From Actinomycetota bacterium (GTDB lineage: Bacteria > Actinomycetota > CADDZG01 > WHSQ01), in NCBI GenBank assembly GCA_009379915.1, contig WHSV01000017.1:1-48438 (forward strand): DNA of 48,438 nucleotides, in the 5' to 3' direction. A program made the position numbers and the translations under genes. The notes under the pieces were generated by a model. The model made no database searches, was not told the DNA's origin, and saw only the letters and a program-made list of their open reading frames with translations. Positions 28,456 through 36,564 of this stretch are shown in pieces. The stretch's first letter is position 1. The number at the start of each line of letters is the position of its first letter.

Positions 28456-28908
28456 TTGAGCGAGGTTCAGAGAATCAGTTTGGATGCGATCACGCCGGGC
28501 ATGAGGCTCGGCGAGATGGTCTACGGACCCATGCAGCGGGAGGATTTCAAGGCCTACGCCGACGCCTCGGGCGACGACAATCCCATTCACCAGGACGAAG
28601 AGTACGCGCGCAACACGGGCGCGCCGACTGTGTTCGCCATGGGGATGCTTCCGGCCGGCTACCTGGCTCACGCGGTGTCCGACTGGTTCGGCGGTCCGCA
28701 GCACCTCCGTCGATTCAAAGTGAGGTTCACTACACGCAGCTGGCCCGACGACGAGGTCATCTGCAACGGCCGCGTAACCTCCATCGAGGGCAACGTGGTG
28801 CGCGTCGAACTCGAGGCGAGGCGGCGAGGCGACGGACCACCCGAGTTGGATCTCGAACGAGAGCAAGTGGCCTTGATAGGCGAAGCCGACATAGAGCTGC
28901 CCGAGTAG
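28456..28908 (+). CDS. MaoC-like (R)-enoyl-CoA hydratase subunit
   Basis: A 150-residue hot-dog protein with the hydratase-2 motif YADASGDDNPIHQDEEYA, where the Asp and His are the catalytic pair, followed by GAPTVFAMGMLPAGYLA. The TTG at 28456 follows GAAGGGAGAAACGAG. The expected reaction is addition of water to a trans-2-enoyl-CoA to give the (3R)-hydroxyacyl-CoA used by the SDR. It likely forms a heterodimer with the preceding subunit. The C-terminal 30 residues are charged. Confidence 0.88.
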   Translation: MSEVQRISLDAITPGMRLGEMVYGPMQREDFKAYADASGDDNPIHQDEEYARNTGAPTVFAMGMLPAGYLAHAVSDWFGGPQHLRRFKVRFTTRSWPDDEVICNGRVTSIEGNVVRVELEARRRGDGPPELDLEREQVALIGEADIELPE

Positions 28909-28921
28909 CCAAGGAGAAGAG

Positions 28922-28993
28922 ATGGGACTTAACAAGGTCCTCGCGGGGACTAGCGATCGTCTCGACGATCGCGCCTGGCCATGGAGATCGTAA
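28922..28993 (+). CDS. 23-residue mini-ORF imitating the start of the next gene (leader peptide or duplication scar)
   Basis: AAGGAGAAGAG precedes an ATG at 28922 opening 23 codons that end in TAA at 28991-28993. Its first nine residues (MGLNKVLAG) match the start of the hydratase at 29004 (MGLNKALAG) with one change, and the DNA match includes the region before the ATG. The rest (TSDRLDDRAWPWRS) differs and contains a perfect hairpin. It ends ten bases before the real gene. Either a translated leader peptide or the remnant of a tandem duplication. Confidence 0.5.
   Translation: MGLNKVLAGTSDRLDDRAWPWRS
28953..28972 (+). promoter_or_regulatory. Perfect hairpin inside the mini-ORF
   Basis: GCGATCGT, loop CTCG, ACGATCGC: an 8-bp perfect stem inside the 23-codon ORF and 31 bases before the hydratase ATG. 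A ribosome translating the mini-ORF would melt it, so it could set expression of the downstream gene. There is no T tract, so it is not a standard terminator. Confidence 0.5.
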
Positions 28994-29003
28994 GGGAGAC
29001 GGC

Positions 29004-29834
29004 ATGGGACTGAACAAGGCACTCGCGGGCAAGCGTTATCCGACCAAGACCTTCGAGGTCACCGCCGATCGCATCGAGGCCTTCGCGCGCGCGACCAACG
29101 ACGACAACAAGCGCTACTTCGCGGGCGATGACTCCGTCGGCAGTCCAGTGTTTCCGATCGTGAGCGCCTTCGACTCCTTCATGGAGGCGGCCATGGACCA
29201 AGAGCTCCAGGCCGACCTTCTGCGACTCGTACACGGCTCCGAGGAGCACGTGCTGCACAAGCCGGTTCGTCCCGGTGACAGGCTGACGGTCACCCCGGTG
29301 CTCGAGTCGATCGAATCCAAGGAGTCGGGCGAGACCTTTACCGTCGCCGCGGTGCAGACGGACGAGGCCGGCCAAGTCATCGCCGAAACCCGCGGCACCA
29401 TGTTCATCCGAGGCTCCGGCTCTCGTAAGGCCGCGGTCGCGGACGCGCGCGCGACGGAGGAAGAGCACGAGATCGTCTACGAGGAGACCACGGTGGTCGA
29501 TGAGGATCAACCCCGGCGTTACGCCGAGGCCTCGGGCGATCACAACCCCATCCACCTCGACGAGGCCACCGCGAAGATGGCCGGCCTCCCCGGCGTGATC
29601 CTGCACGGCATGTGTACGATGGCGATCGCGGCGAAGGCGGCGGTCGATGGACTCGCCGGTGGCGATCCCACCAGGGTGAAGCGGGTGGCGGTGCGTTTCT
29701 CCCGTCCCGTGCTGCCGGGCCAGGAGCTCACGACGAAGCTCTGGAGGACGGGCGACGCCACCTACGGCTTCGAGACCTACAACTCGAAGGGCTCGGCCGT
29801 CATCAAGGCCGGAGTCGTCGAGCTGTCCAGCTAG
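29004..29834 (+). CDS. Double hot-dog MaoC-family enoyl-CoA hydratase
   Basis: A 276-residue protein with two hot-dog domains. The N half (4-140) has RIEAFARATNDDNKRYF and PVFPIVSAFDSFMEAA. The C half (155-276) has the hydratase-2 motif YAEASGDHNPIHLDEATAKMAG and LHGMCTMAIAAKA. This is the layout of hydratase 2 and of fused HadAB-like proteins. With the separate two-subunit hydratase just upstream, the operon would hold two hydratases of different specificity. The ribosome site AAGGGAGA lies before the ATG. It is the last gene of the operon. Confidence 0.9.
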   Translation: MGLNKALAGKRYPTKTFEVTADRIEAFARATNDDNKRYFAGDDSVGSPVFPIVSAFDSFMEAAMDQELQADLLRLVHGSEEHVLHKPVRPGDRLTVTPVLESIESKESGETFTVAAVQTDEAGQVIAETRGTMFIRGSGSRKAAVADARATEEEHEIVYEETTVVDEDQPRRYAEASGDHNPIHLDEATAKMAGLPGVILHGMCTMAIAAKAAVDGLAGGDPTRVKRVAVRFSRPVLPGQELTTKLWRTGDATYGFETYNSKGSAVIKAGVVELSS

Positions 29835-29850
29835 AGACTTGCCTCGAGTT

Positions 29851-29900
29851 TTTGTGACCCCTGAAACGTGCAGCATGCGACATCTGGGGGACACGAAAGA
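29851..29900. repeat. Imperfect 13-bp inverted repeat, possible mobile-element remnant
   Basis: TTTTTGTGACCCC and GGGGGACACGAAA face each other across about 24 bp centred on GCATGC; 10 of 13 arm bases pair. It lies just after a fragment of the REP-like element's left end (CTAGAGACTTGCC at the hydratase stop, 29831-29843). The rest of the gap to 30048 shows only a small GACCC/GGGTC hairpin and no gene. Confidence 0.4.
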
Positions 29901-30048
29901 TCAGATCGGCTCGGAGAGGTGGGTTTGTGAACTCTCGGACCCAAAGGGGTCATGGGGCGATACCTCAGAGTCCGCGAGTGAAGATCCGGCATCAGCGACC
30001 GCCCGAAGTCGACAACCAACTCCATTCGACCCTCTGGTGCTTGCTCTT

Positions 30049-30948
30049 CTATAAGCCCAAAGAGAGGCTCTCGACGGCAGCGGTGCGCCACAGGATCATC
30101 GACACCCCCACGACCAGAACGGCGAGTATCGAGGCGCTCGCGATCAAGGGACTCGGTTTGGTCCGTTTGCGGTCCATAAGGCCGCCCAGGGCAAGTCCGC
30201 CGACCAGGCCCCCGATGTGGGCCCAGTTGTTGATCCCCTGCACCGTGAAACCGAACATGAGGTTGAGCCCGACGAAGAACAGCAGCCCCCGCAGGTAGTT
30301 GCCGAGCGCCGCCGACGCGCGCCTCTTGACGAGGTAGGCGATGAGTATGCCGACCACTCCGAACACCGCCCCCGATGCGCCCAGTGAAGGAACGCCGAAC
30401 GGGCCGAAGACGTAGGAGAAGGCGTTGCCCATCAGGCCCGCGGTCAGGTACATGGCCAGGAAGGTCGGGGTTCCGTAGAGCTGCTCGACCTCGGGTCCGT
30501 AGATGTACAGGATGTAGCAGTTCAACAGGATGTGGAAGAGGAAGAAGCTCCCTCCGTCCGCGTGCATGAACATCGAGGTGACGAGGCGCCACCACTCGCC
30601 GTCAGCCACCAGTGGAGGGAAGTCGATGAAGCGCTCGGTGAACCCGGGCACGAGCAGCTGGGTTAGCCACACGACCACGTTGATGCCGATGATCGCGTAG
30701 ACGCCCGGCGCGTTGGCTCTCAGAGCACTCCGGACCTTGGGCGCGGATTTACGCGCTTCGGCCACGCACTCGGGGCAGTGCTGTCCCACCGAGGCGGGTA
30801 TGGCGCAGCGCCCGCAGATCGGCCGCTCACAGCGCGAGCAGCGAAGCCGCGTGGGCGTCTTCGGGTGCCCGTAGCAGTAGAGCTGCTGGGACTCGTCTAC
30901 AACTTGACCCGGGTTCGGGTCCGGCGGTTGATGGCTCACACGATCCAT
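30049..30948 (-). CDS. Rhomboid-family intramembrane serine protease with N-terminal zinc-binding domain
   Basis: A 299-residue protein. Residues 20-65 contain paired cysteines (CYGHP, CSRCERPICGRCA, CPEC), a B-box/zinc-ribbon-like cytoplasmic module common on actinobacterial rhomboids. Then six or seven membrane segments follow, with the catalytic Ser in LGASGAVFG, the catalytic His in NNWAHIGGLVGG, and a WWRLVTSMFMH loop (usual L1 WR motif region). It cleaves membrane protein segments; substrates are unknown. The ATG at 30948 is chosen because the zinc module follows closely. The open frame runs on upstream but would cross the divergent gene at 31051. Confidence 0.92.
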   Translation of the reverse strand: MDRVSHQPPDPNPGQVVDESQQLYCYGHPKTPTRLRCSRCERPICGRCAIPASVGQHCPECVAEARKSAPKVRSALRANAPGVYAIIGINVVVWLTQLLVPGFTERFIDFPPLVADGEWWRLVTSMFMHADGGSFFLFHILLNCYILYIYGPEVEQLYGTPTFLAMYLTAGLMGNAFSYVFGPFGVPSLGASGAVFGVVGILIAYLVKRRASAALGNYLRGLLFFVGLNLMFGFTVQGINNWAHIGGLVGGLALGGLMDRKRTKPSPLIASASILAVLVVGVSMILWRTAAVESLSLGL

Positions 30949-31050
30949 CGTGCCACAAGGCGATTTCTTCTCTGGCCTTCGAGCCGCCCCGCCCCGGCTC
31001 TCTGGCCGGATATCCCGCAGTTTGGCCACCTCATCAATGACGATGTGCAT

Positions 31051-31764
31051 ATGGCCAATGAGCTCACGGTTGCGACCTACAACCTTCATCACTGCCAGGG
31101 ACTCGACGGGATAGTCGATATCGACCGCGCCGCGCGGGTGTTGTCCGGCGTGGGGGCCGAGGTCGTGGGGTTCCAGGAGATCGACGACGGGCTGACACGA
31201 AGCGGGGGCGCCAACCAGGCCGCGGAGCTGGGCGAGCGCCTCGGTCACGAGATCGCCTTCCATCCGACACTCGAGCGCGGGGGTGGACGGTACGGCCTCG
31301 GATTCGCGGCCGGGGGGAACGTCGAGACCCATTTCGAGCGGCTTCCACGGCGCGGAGACGAGGAGCAGCGCGGCGCCATAGTCGCCAGAGCAAACGGGGT
31401 CTGGTTCGTCGTCACGCATCTGTCGACCGACCGCATCAGCCGTGCCACTCAGACCCGGGCCCTCGCGTCCATCGCCTCGGGACTGGACGGCCCGGTGCTG
31501 GTAATGGGCGACCTCAACCAGTCGGGGGGCTCGCTGGGCCCTCTTGCCGAGGCGGGTCTCGTGTCGGATGGGCTCCGTCACGGCACGCTCCAGCACTCCC
31601 TGCCGGGTGGGTTGCTTCGGGTGCTCGGCGTGGTCGGGCTGCCGAGACCGAAACACCTGGACCACGTCCTCGCGGGAGGGGGCGCCCGGGTCGTGCGGTC
31701 GTGGACGGTCGCCTCAGACGCGTCGGATCACCTGCCGCTGGTCGCCGAGATTCGGGTTTCCTGA
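31051..31764 (+). CDS. Endonuclease/exonuclease/phosphatase (EEP) family protein
   Basis: A 237-residue metal-dependent phosphodiesterase fold. Motifs in order: VATYNLHHC, GFQEID (metal Glu), THLSTD (His), VMGDLNQSGG (Asp/Asn), LDHVLAG and the final SDHLPLVAEI. Family members cut DNA, lipids or phosphate esters. There is no signal peptide, so it is cytoplasmic if the ATG at 31051 is right; a GTG six bases upstream is possible. Substrate unknown. It is divergent from the rhomboid gene by about 100 bp. Confidence 0.88.
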   Translation: MANELTVATYNLHHCQGLDGIVDIDRAARVLSGVGAEVVGFQEIDDGLTRSGGANQAAELGERLGHEIAFHPTLERGGGRYGLGFAAGGNVETHFERLPRRGDEEQRGAIVARANGVWFVVTHLSTDRISRATQTRALASIASGLDGPVLVMGDLNQSGGSLGPLAEAGLVSDGLRHGTLQHSLPGGLLRVLGVVGLPRPKHLDHVLAGGGARVVRSWTVASDASDHLPLVAEIRVS

Positions 31765-31790
31765 GAACTACCGTTGAGGATGTTGTTATT

Positions 31791-31809
31791 GTTAAGCTCT
31801 GAGCTTAAC
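31791..31809. promoter_or_regulatory. 19-bp perfect palindrome before the lipoprotein-kinase operon
   Basis: GTTAAGCTCTGAGCTTAAC has 9-bp perfect arms around one T. It lies in an unusually A+T-rich stretch (31775-31830), 33 bases before the GTG at 31842, where a promoter is expected. The odd-length palindrome fits a dimeric HTH repressor or activator site. It could also fold as a weak hairpin, but there is no T tract. Confidence 0.55.
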
Positions 31810-31841
31810 GTAAACGATCAATCACCCGCCGGGAGGAAGAC

Positions 31842-32273
31842 GTGAGGATTCCGGGGAGCCGCCTCGCCGCGGTCGTCATCCTTGCCTCGATCACGCTGTC
31901 CGCCTGTGGCTCGGGCGAGGGCGACGAGGCCCTGGCCGCCGCCCGGCAGCGGGCCGAGGATGCGCTCCAGGGACTTCGGGAGCTCGAGCGGCGAACCGGC
32001 GAGCTCGAGGGAGAGCTGGGGGACCTTCGAGCCGAGGGCGACGACGTCACCTCCCGGCTGGATGCGCTCGCGGCGAAGCTCAAACGCAGGACCGAGAGGC
32101 TCGAAGCCTCGATCGCGGACGCAAAGAGCTCGGCGTCATCCGCGGCCGGCGAGGCCGGAGACGCGCTGAACACCGCCGGCGAAGCGCTGAACACCGCCGG
32201 CGAAGCGGCGCGCGAGATCTCGATCCTCACCAACCGGCTCAACTATCACCTTCGCAATCACGGAGGTGGATAG
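31842..32273 (+). CDS. Coiled-coil lipoprotein
   Basis: A 143-residue secreted lipoprotein. Signal peptide 1-21 (RIPGSRLAAVVILASITLSA) with lipobox LSAC, so C22 would be lipidated. Residues 27-100 are a strongly charged heptad-rich coiled coil (RELERRTGELEGELGDLRAEG). Residues 110-125 contain a doubled LNTAGEA repeat with an exact DNA repeat under it. GTG start with GGGAGGAAG upstream. It ends two bases before the kinase ATG, so it probably works with the kinase at the outer membrane face. Family not recognised. Confidence 0.83.
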   Translation: MRIPGSRLAAVVILASITLSACGSGEGDEALAAARQRAEDALQGLRELERRTGELEGELGDLRAEGDDVTSRLDALAAKLKRRTERLEASIADAKSSASSAAGEAGDALNTAGEALNTAGEAAREISILTNRLNYHLRNHGGG

Positions 32274-32275
32274 GT

Positions 32276-34129
32276 ATGAAGGTGATGCGGGATCTCGTCG
32301 GTGAGTGCCTCTCGGATCGTTACAGGCTCATCAAGCGACTCGCCGGTGGGGGCATGGGCGAGGTCTATCGGGGTCACGATCTGCTGCTCGACCGACCGGT
32401 GGCGGTGAAGGTCCTGCAGTCGCGACTCGCGGCCGATCACGAGCACCTCGAGCGCTTCAAGGCCGAGGCGCGCTCGGCCGCTCGATTCAGCCATCCCTGC
32501 GTCGTTGCGGTGTACGACTGGGGCAACGAGGGCGAGGACACCTATTACATGGTCATGGAGTACGTCTCCGGGAGCGACCTCAGGGACCTTCTCGTGCGGC
32601 GTGGGGAGATCGAGCACGGCGTCGTCCTCGAGATCATGGCCGAGGTCTGCGATGCTCTCGAGGCCGCCCACTCGGTGGGACTCGTGCATCGCGACATCAA
32701 GCCGGAGAACATCCTCATCGCGCGCGACGGAAAGGTTAAGGTCGCCGATTTCGGAATCGCGATCGTCGCGGACGCGGACAGGTCGAGCTCGGGGACGATC
32801 CTGGGAACACTCAGGTATCTGTCGCCCGAGCAGGCCCAGGGTCACGAAGCGACGAGGCTCTCCGACGTCTGGGCTGCCGGCGCGGTCCTGGCGGAGCTGC
32901 TCACCGGCCGCCCACCGGCGCATGGCTCGGGGGCCGAAGCCCTTCAGCTACGCGCGCGCCAGGAACCCACGAGACCCTCCGACCTCGACCCCACGATTCC
33001 CGAAGAGATCGATGCGATCGTTATGCGCGCCTGCGCTCTCGATCCCAAGCACCGGTACGCGAACGCAGCCGAGATGGGCGACGCAATCAGAGCTGCGAAT
33101 GCCGAGTCGTGGGGGCGCAAGGCGCCGGTGGTCGGTGACATGTTCGAAGACGTCACGAGTGAAGTACGACTCGTTGACATGGAACCCACGTCGTTCGATC
33201 CGAAGTCGAAGAAAGCTCGCGTCCGGCGGCTCGAGAGAGTGCGCGCCCGTCGCCGGACCGTTGTGCTCGGTGGATTCCTCGCAATCCTTCTGGCTTTCGG
33301 TGGAGCGCGGGCCATAGCGGCGTTCACCGCGCCCGATCGCGTGGACGTGCCATCGCTCGAGGGAATGTCACGAACGCGTGCGGCCGCGACGCTTGAAGGT
33401 CTCGGTCTGGAACTGACGGTCGAGCGACGCGAGCAGTCGCGCACGGTGGATGAGGGTGACGTGGTCGGCCAGCACCCGTCAAATGGAACCCTGCTGGAGG
33501 GCTCGAGCGTGAGCGTGGTGCTCTCTTCCGGGCCGCCCAAGGTGAACGTCCCCGACCTCACGGGAATGAACAAGTCGCAGCTTCGGGTGCGGCTGAAAGC
33601 GAGCGGACTGCAGTTGGGCGATACCTCGAACGAGTTCTCGCTCGAACCCGAGGGCACGGTGGTGTCGCAGAGACCGGTGGATCGAAAGGTCAGGTGGGGG
33701 AGCTCGGTGACGGTCGTCTTCAGCAAGGGGCCTCAATCGCTGGACGTTCCGCAGGTCACCGGCCTCAAGTACGCCCCCGCGGCCAAGGCGCTCAAGCAGT
33801 CCGGCTTCTTGCCCGTGCGCGTGGACTCCTACTCGGACGATGTCGCCGAGGGCCGCGTCGCGTCCGTCGAACCTGGCGAGGGCGTGTCGGTTCCGGAGGG
33901 GAGCGAGGTCGAGGTCTACGTCTCGATCGGTCCGGAATTCGCCAAGCTCACGATGCCCGACGTGCGCAACCTGCCGCTCGACGATGCAAGGACGAGACTC
34001 GAGAGCAAATCGCTGAGAGTCGATGTGGTGCAGTCGTGTGGCGGCAAGGGGACGATGGTCGTCGATACCGACCCGGTCGCCGGGGTGACGGTCCGCGAGA
34101 ACGACGTGGTGGCCCTGTTCGTTTGCTGA
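32276..34129 (+). CDS. pknB: PASTA-domain Ser/Thr protein kinase (PknB/StkP type)
   Basis: A 617-residue membrane kinase. Kinase domain 16-275: GGGMGEVYRG, K45 in VAVKVL, HRDIKPEN with D140, DFG at 158-160, GTLRYLSPEQ. A basic juxtamembrane part follows, one membrane segment (about 322-347, VVLGGFLAILLAFGGARAIAAF region), then four extracellular PASTA repeats (about 352-617) that bind peptidoglycan fragments, each with a VP or MPDV start. This kinase type controls cell growth and wall synthesis. It follows the lipoprotein by two bases. PknA, rodA or pbp genes, the usual partners, are absent. Confidence 0.95.
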   Translation: MKVMRDLVGECLSDRYRLIKRLAGGGMGEVYRGHDLLLDRPVAVKVLQSRLAADHEHLERFKAEARSAARFSHPCVVAVYDWGNEGEDTYYMVMEYVSGSDLRDLLVRRGEIEHGVVLEIMAEVCDALEAAHSVGLVHRDIKPENILIARDGKVKVADFGIAIVADADRSSSGTILGTLRYLSPEQAQGHEATRLSDVWAAGAVLAELLTGRPPAHGSGAEALQLRARQEPTRPSDLDPTIPEEIDAIVMRACALDPKHRYANAAEMGDAIRAANAESWGRKAPVVGDMFEDVTSEVRLVDMEPTSFDPKSKKARVRRLERVRARRRTVVLGGFLAILLAFGGARAIAAFTAPDRVDVPSLEGMSRTRAAATLEGLGLELTVERREQSRTVDEGDVVGQHPSNGTLLEGSSVSVVLSSGPPKVNVPDLTGMNKSQLRVRLKASGLQLGDTSNEFSLEPEGTVVSQRPVDRKVRWGSSVTVVFSKGPQSLDVPQVTGLKYAPAAKALKQSGFLPVRVDSYSDDVAEGRVASVEPGEGVSVPEGSEVEVYVSIGPEFAKLTMPDVRNLPLDDARTRLESKSLRVDVVQSCGGKGTMVVDTDPVAGVTVRENDVVALFVC

Positions 34130-34345
34130 CCGTCTGGTGGAAACCCGAAAACCGCACCGAAAAGGGGAGAGTGGGCGCTGGTCTGACCCTTGAGGCCCCC
34201 CTTCGGGTGGTCGAGGTGTTTTTCCCAACTGAGGGTTCTCTCCGGTCCCTGAGCGCGGAATAAGTCGAACTCGCCCTTGCCGGCTCCGCCAGGGAGAACT
34301 TCGTTCCTTCGCTACCGGTTTTGGGTTTTCAAAACGCTGGAGCGC

Positions 34346-34771
34346 TTACAGCACGCCCCAGGCCGTCAGTAGCTCCACGAAGCGCGGCGTGCAATCGAGC
34401 GAGGCGATGTCGTCCAGCGGGACCCACCGGGCCCGATCCACGTCGTCGCCCGGGCGTGGTTCCTCGGCCCCGGTGTAGGTCGCCAGGAAGTCCATGATGA
34501 CGTAGTGAGTTCCATCGCCGATGACCTCGAAGAAGCCGGCGAGCTCCCCGACATCGACCTCCAGGCCCGTCTCCTCTTGGACCTCGCGCCTCAGAGCGTC
34601 GGCGAGGTACTCCGATCGCTCGACCTTGCCACCCGGGATCGACCAGAGCCCGAGCGCCGGTTCCTGCGCGCGCCGAACCATCAATAGGTGACCGTCACGC
34701 ACGACGATGGCGCCAACTCCGAGAGTGGGTGTCGCGGCGGGGGCCCCTTGGTCGTTCGTCGTTTCGTCCAT
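34346..34771 (-). CDS. NUDIX hydrolase
   Basis: A 141-residue NUDIX protein. The box GGKVERSEYLADALRREVQEE plus TGL gives the full Gx5Ex7REUxEExGU pattern. The N-terminal VGAIVVRDGHLLMVRRAQEP and the C-terminal WVPLDDIASLDCTPRF are normal. It hydrolyses a nucleoside-diphosphate-linked compound; the substrate is not predictable. Start at ATG 34771 or GTG 34777, neither with a good ribosome site. It is divergent from the transporter at 34796. The 216-bp gap on its other side (34130-34345) carries only weak hairpins. Confidence 0.9.
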   Translation of the reverse strand: MDETTNDQGAPAATPTLGVGAIVVRDGHLLMVRRAQEPALGLWSIPGGKVERSEYLADALRREVQEETGLEVDVGELAGFFEVIGDGTHYVIMDFLATYTGAEEPRPGDDVDRARWVPLDDIASLDCTPRFVELLTAWGVL

Positions 34772-34795
34772 GTGCACACGTAGGCTACGTCGTCA

Positions 34796-35713
34796 ATGGA
34801 GACGTCGGTCGATAGAGGGACTGCTCGGCGCCCGGGCTGGGTCGTGTGGGTCATTCTCACGGTCGGGATTCTGGGCGTGTCCGTATCGGCAATCCTCATC
34901 CGCTACGCGAGCGTCGACAGCGACGGAGATGCACACCCCCTGTCCATCTCATTCTGGCGTTGCGCGCTCGGTGCTCTTGCGCTCGTTCCGTTCGCTCGGT
35001 GGGAGAGGAGAGGAACGAATCCGGTCACCGTCAAGTTCTCCGTCATTGCCGGCTTCTTCCTCGCGCTTCACTTCGCGTCGTGGATCACTTCGGTGGGACT
35101 GACGAGTGTGGCCTCCTCGGTGCTTCTCGTGTCGACGACGCCGGTGTTCACCGCGATCGTTGCCTGGTTTGCGTTCAAGGAGCGTCTGCAGACGCTGGGG
35201 TGGATCGGCATCGCGTTGACGCTCGTTGGAGTGGGGCTCATCGGCGGGGGAGACTTCGGTGGATCGTCGGCCCTGGGGAACCTGCTCGCCCTCATCGGAG
35301 GTGCGACCGCCGGAGGCTATCTGATCGTTGGAGCCAGGGCCCGCCGTACCCTGGGAATCGTCGAGTACGCGGTCATCACGTACACGACGGCGGGCCTGCT
35401 CCTGCTGGTCGTTTGCCTCTTGGGTGGCGTTTCACTGTGGGGCTACGGGGCGCAAACGTGGTGGGCGATTGTCGGAAGCGTGATCGGTCCTCAGTTGCTG
35501 GGACACACCTTGATCAACGCGACGCTGTCCGACATCGACACAACGACGGTGGCGGTGACGATCATGGCCGAGCCGATCATCGCGACGGCTCTCGCCTACT
35601 TCCTGTTCTCGGAGGCCCCCTCCCTGCTGATCTATCCGGGCGGAGCCTTGATCCTCCTGGGCATCTACTTTGTGACAACGGTGAGCAAAGAACCGGGAAT
35701 TCCGCTCGAGTGA
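34796..35713 (+). CDS. EamA-family (DMT) transporter
   Basis: A 305-residue permease with ten predicted membrane segments in two EamA repeats. The first repeat has ISFWRCALGALALVPFARW and LTSVASSVLLVSTTPVFTAIVAW. The second has GPQLLGHTLINATLSDIDTTTVAVTIMAEPI. Family members export metabolites such as amino acids or nucleosides; the cargo is unknown. The last four bases overlap the GTG of folP, suggesting cotranscription. Confidence 0.9.
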   Translation: METSVDRGTARRPGWVVWVILTVGILGVSVSAILIRYASVDSDGDAHPLSISFWRCALGALALVPFARWERRGTNPVTVKFSVIAGFFLALHFASWITSVGLTSVASSVLLVSTTPVFTAIVAWFAFKERLQTLGWIGIALTLVGVGLIGGGDFGGSSALGNLLALIGGATAGGYLIVGARARRTLGIVEYAVITYTTAGLLLLVVCLLGGVSLWGYGAQTWWAIVGSVIGPQLLGHTLINATLSDIDTTTVAVTIMAEPIIATALAYFLFSEAPSLLIYPGGALILLGIYFVTTVSKEPGIPLE

Positions 35714-36564
35714 TCAAGCATGCACGCGGCCATCTGTCCACCGAGCGCTGCCTCGTCATGGGCATCGTCAACCGGACCCCCGACTCGTTCTACGACGGTG
35801 GCCGGATGGATGTCGTCGAGGCCACGGAGCACGCGCTGGGGATGGCGGACGCGGGGGCGGACATCCTCGACGTGGGTGGGGTGAAGGCGGGACCGGGTGA
35901 ATTGGTGCCTGAGAGCGAGGAGCTCGCGCGGGTCCAACCCCTGATCGCCGAGCTCTCGGCGAGAACCGACGTGCCGATATCGATCGAGACCGCTCACCCG
36001 AGTGTCGCGGAGGCCTCGATCGAAGCGGGAGCGTCGATGATCAACGACGTCAGTGGGCTCGCGGATGAGGGCCTCGCGCGCGTTTGCGCTCGCACTCGAG
36101 CGTCGCTGGTCGTGATGCACAACGGGGGACAGATCCGCGGCCGCCCCCGACATCCGCGCTACGACGACGTCGTGATCGATGTCATCGAGGAGTTCGAGCG
36201 ATGTGCGGAGATTGCGACAGTCGCGGGAGTGGCCGATGACCAGTTGATCGTGGATCCCGGATTGGACTTCGGGAAGACCACCTACCACTCGCTCGAGATC
36301 ATGAGACGCCTCGATGAGCTGACGGCCCTCGACTGGCCCGTCCTCGTCGCGCCCTCGCGTAAGGACGTGGTCGGAGAAACGCTCGGTCTCGAACCGGGCC
36401 GGCGGCTCGAAGGAACGCTTGCGCTAGTGGGAATGAGCGTGATGGCTTCAGCTGCGATCGTGCGAGTGCACGACGTCGAGGCAAGTGTGCGAGTCGTCAG
36501 GATGACGGAAGCGGTGATGGGCCGTCGGGCCCCCGCGGATCCCGTTCGAGGATTGTGGGATTGA
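35710..36564 (+). CDS. folP: Dihydropteroate synthase
   Basis: A 284-residue TIM-barrel enzyme of folate synthesis that joins p-aminobenzoate to dihydropterin pyrophosphate. Motifs: MGIVNRTPDSFYDGG, DAGADILDVGGVKAGPG, ISIETAHPSVAEASIEAGASMINDVSG, IVDPGLDFGK. The usual DVGGES(T) is DVGGVK here, and SAKR/SRK is present as APSRKDVVG. That Ser/Thr-to-Val change and the rather short loops recall the second, non-canonical actinobacterial FolP group (FolP2), so folate synthesis is likely but not certain. The GTG start overlaps the transporter stop. The 3' end overlaps an antisense small gene. Confidence 0.85.
   Translation: MIKHARGHLSTERCLVMGIVNRTPDSFYDGGRMDVVEATEHALGMADAGADILDVGGVKAGPGELVPESEELARVQPLIAELSARTDVPISIETAHPSVAEASIEAGASMINDVSGLADEGLARVCARTRASLVVMHNGGQIRGRPRHPRYDDVVIDVIEEFERCAEIATVAGVADDQLIVDPGLDFGKTTYHSLEIMRRLDELTALDWPVLVAPSRKDVVGETLGLEPGRRLEGTLALVGMSVMASAAIVRVHDVEASVRVVRMTEAVMGRRAPADPVRGLWD

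Noticed and set aside
30949-31665. Long in-frame extension upstream of the rhomboid ATG on the minus strand
   Set aside because: It is antisense to the well-formed EEP gene and shows no family features; the zinc-binding module follows the ATG at 30948 directly.
34130-34345. Possible riboswitch between the kinase and NUDIX genes
   Set aside because: Only weak, scattered hairpins and an A/T-rich GTTTTGGGTTTTCAAAAC stretch are seen; both neighbours end here, so this is a 3' region.
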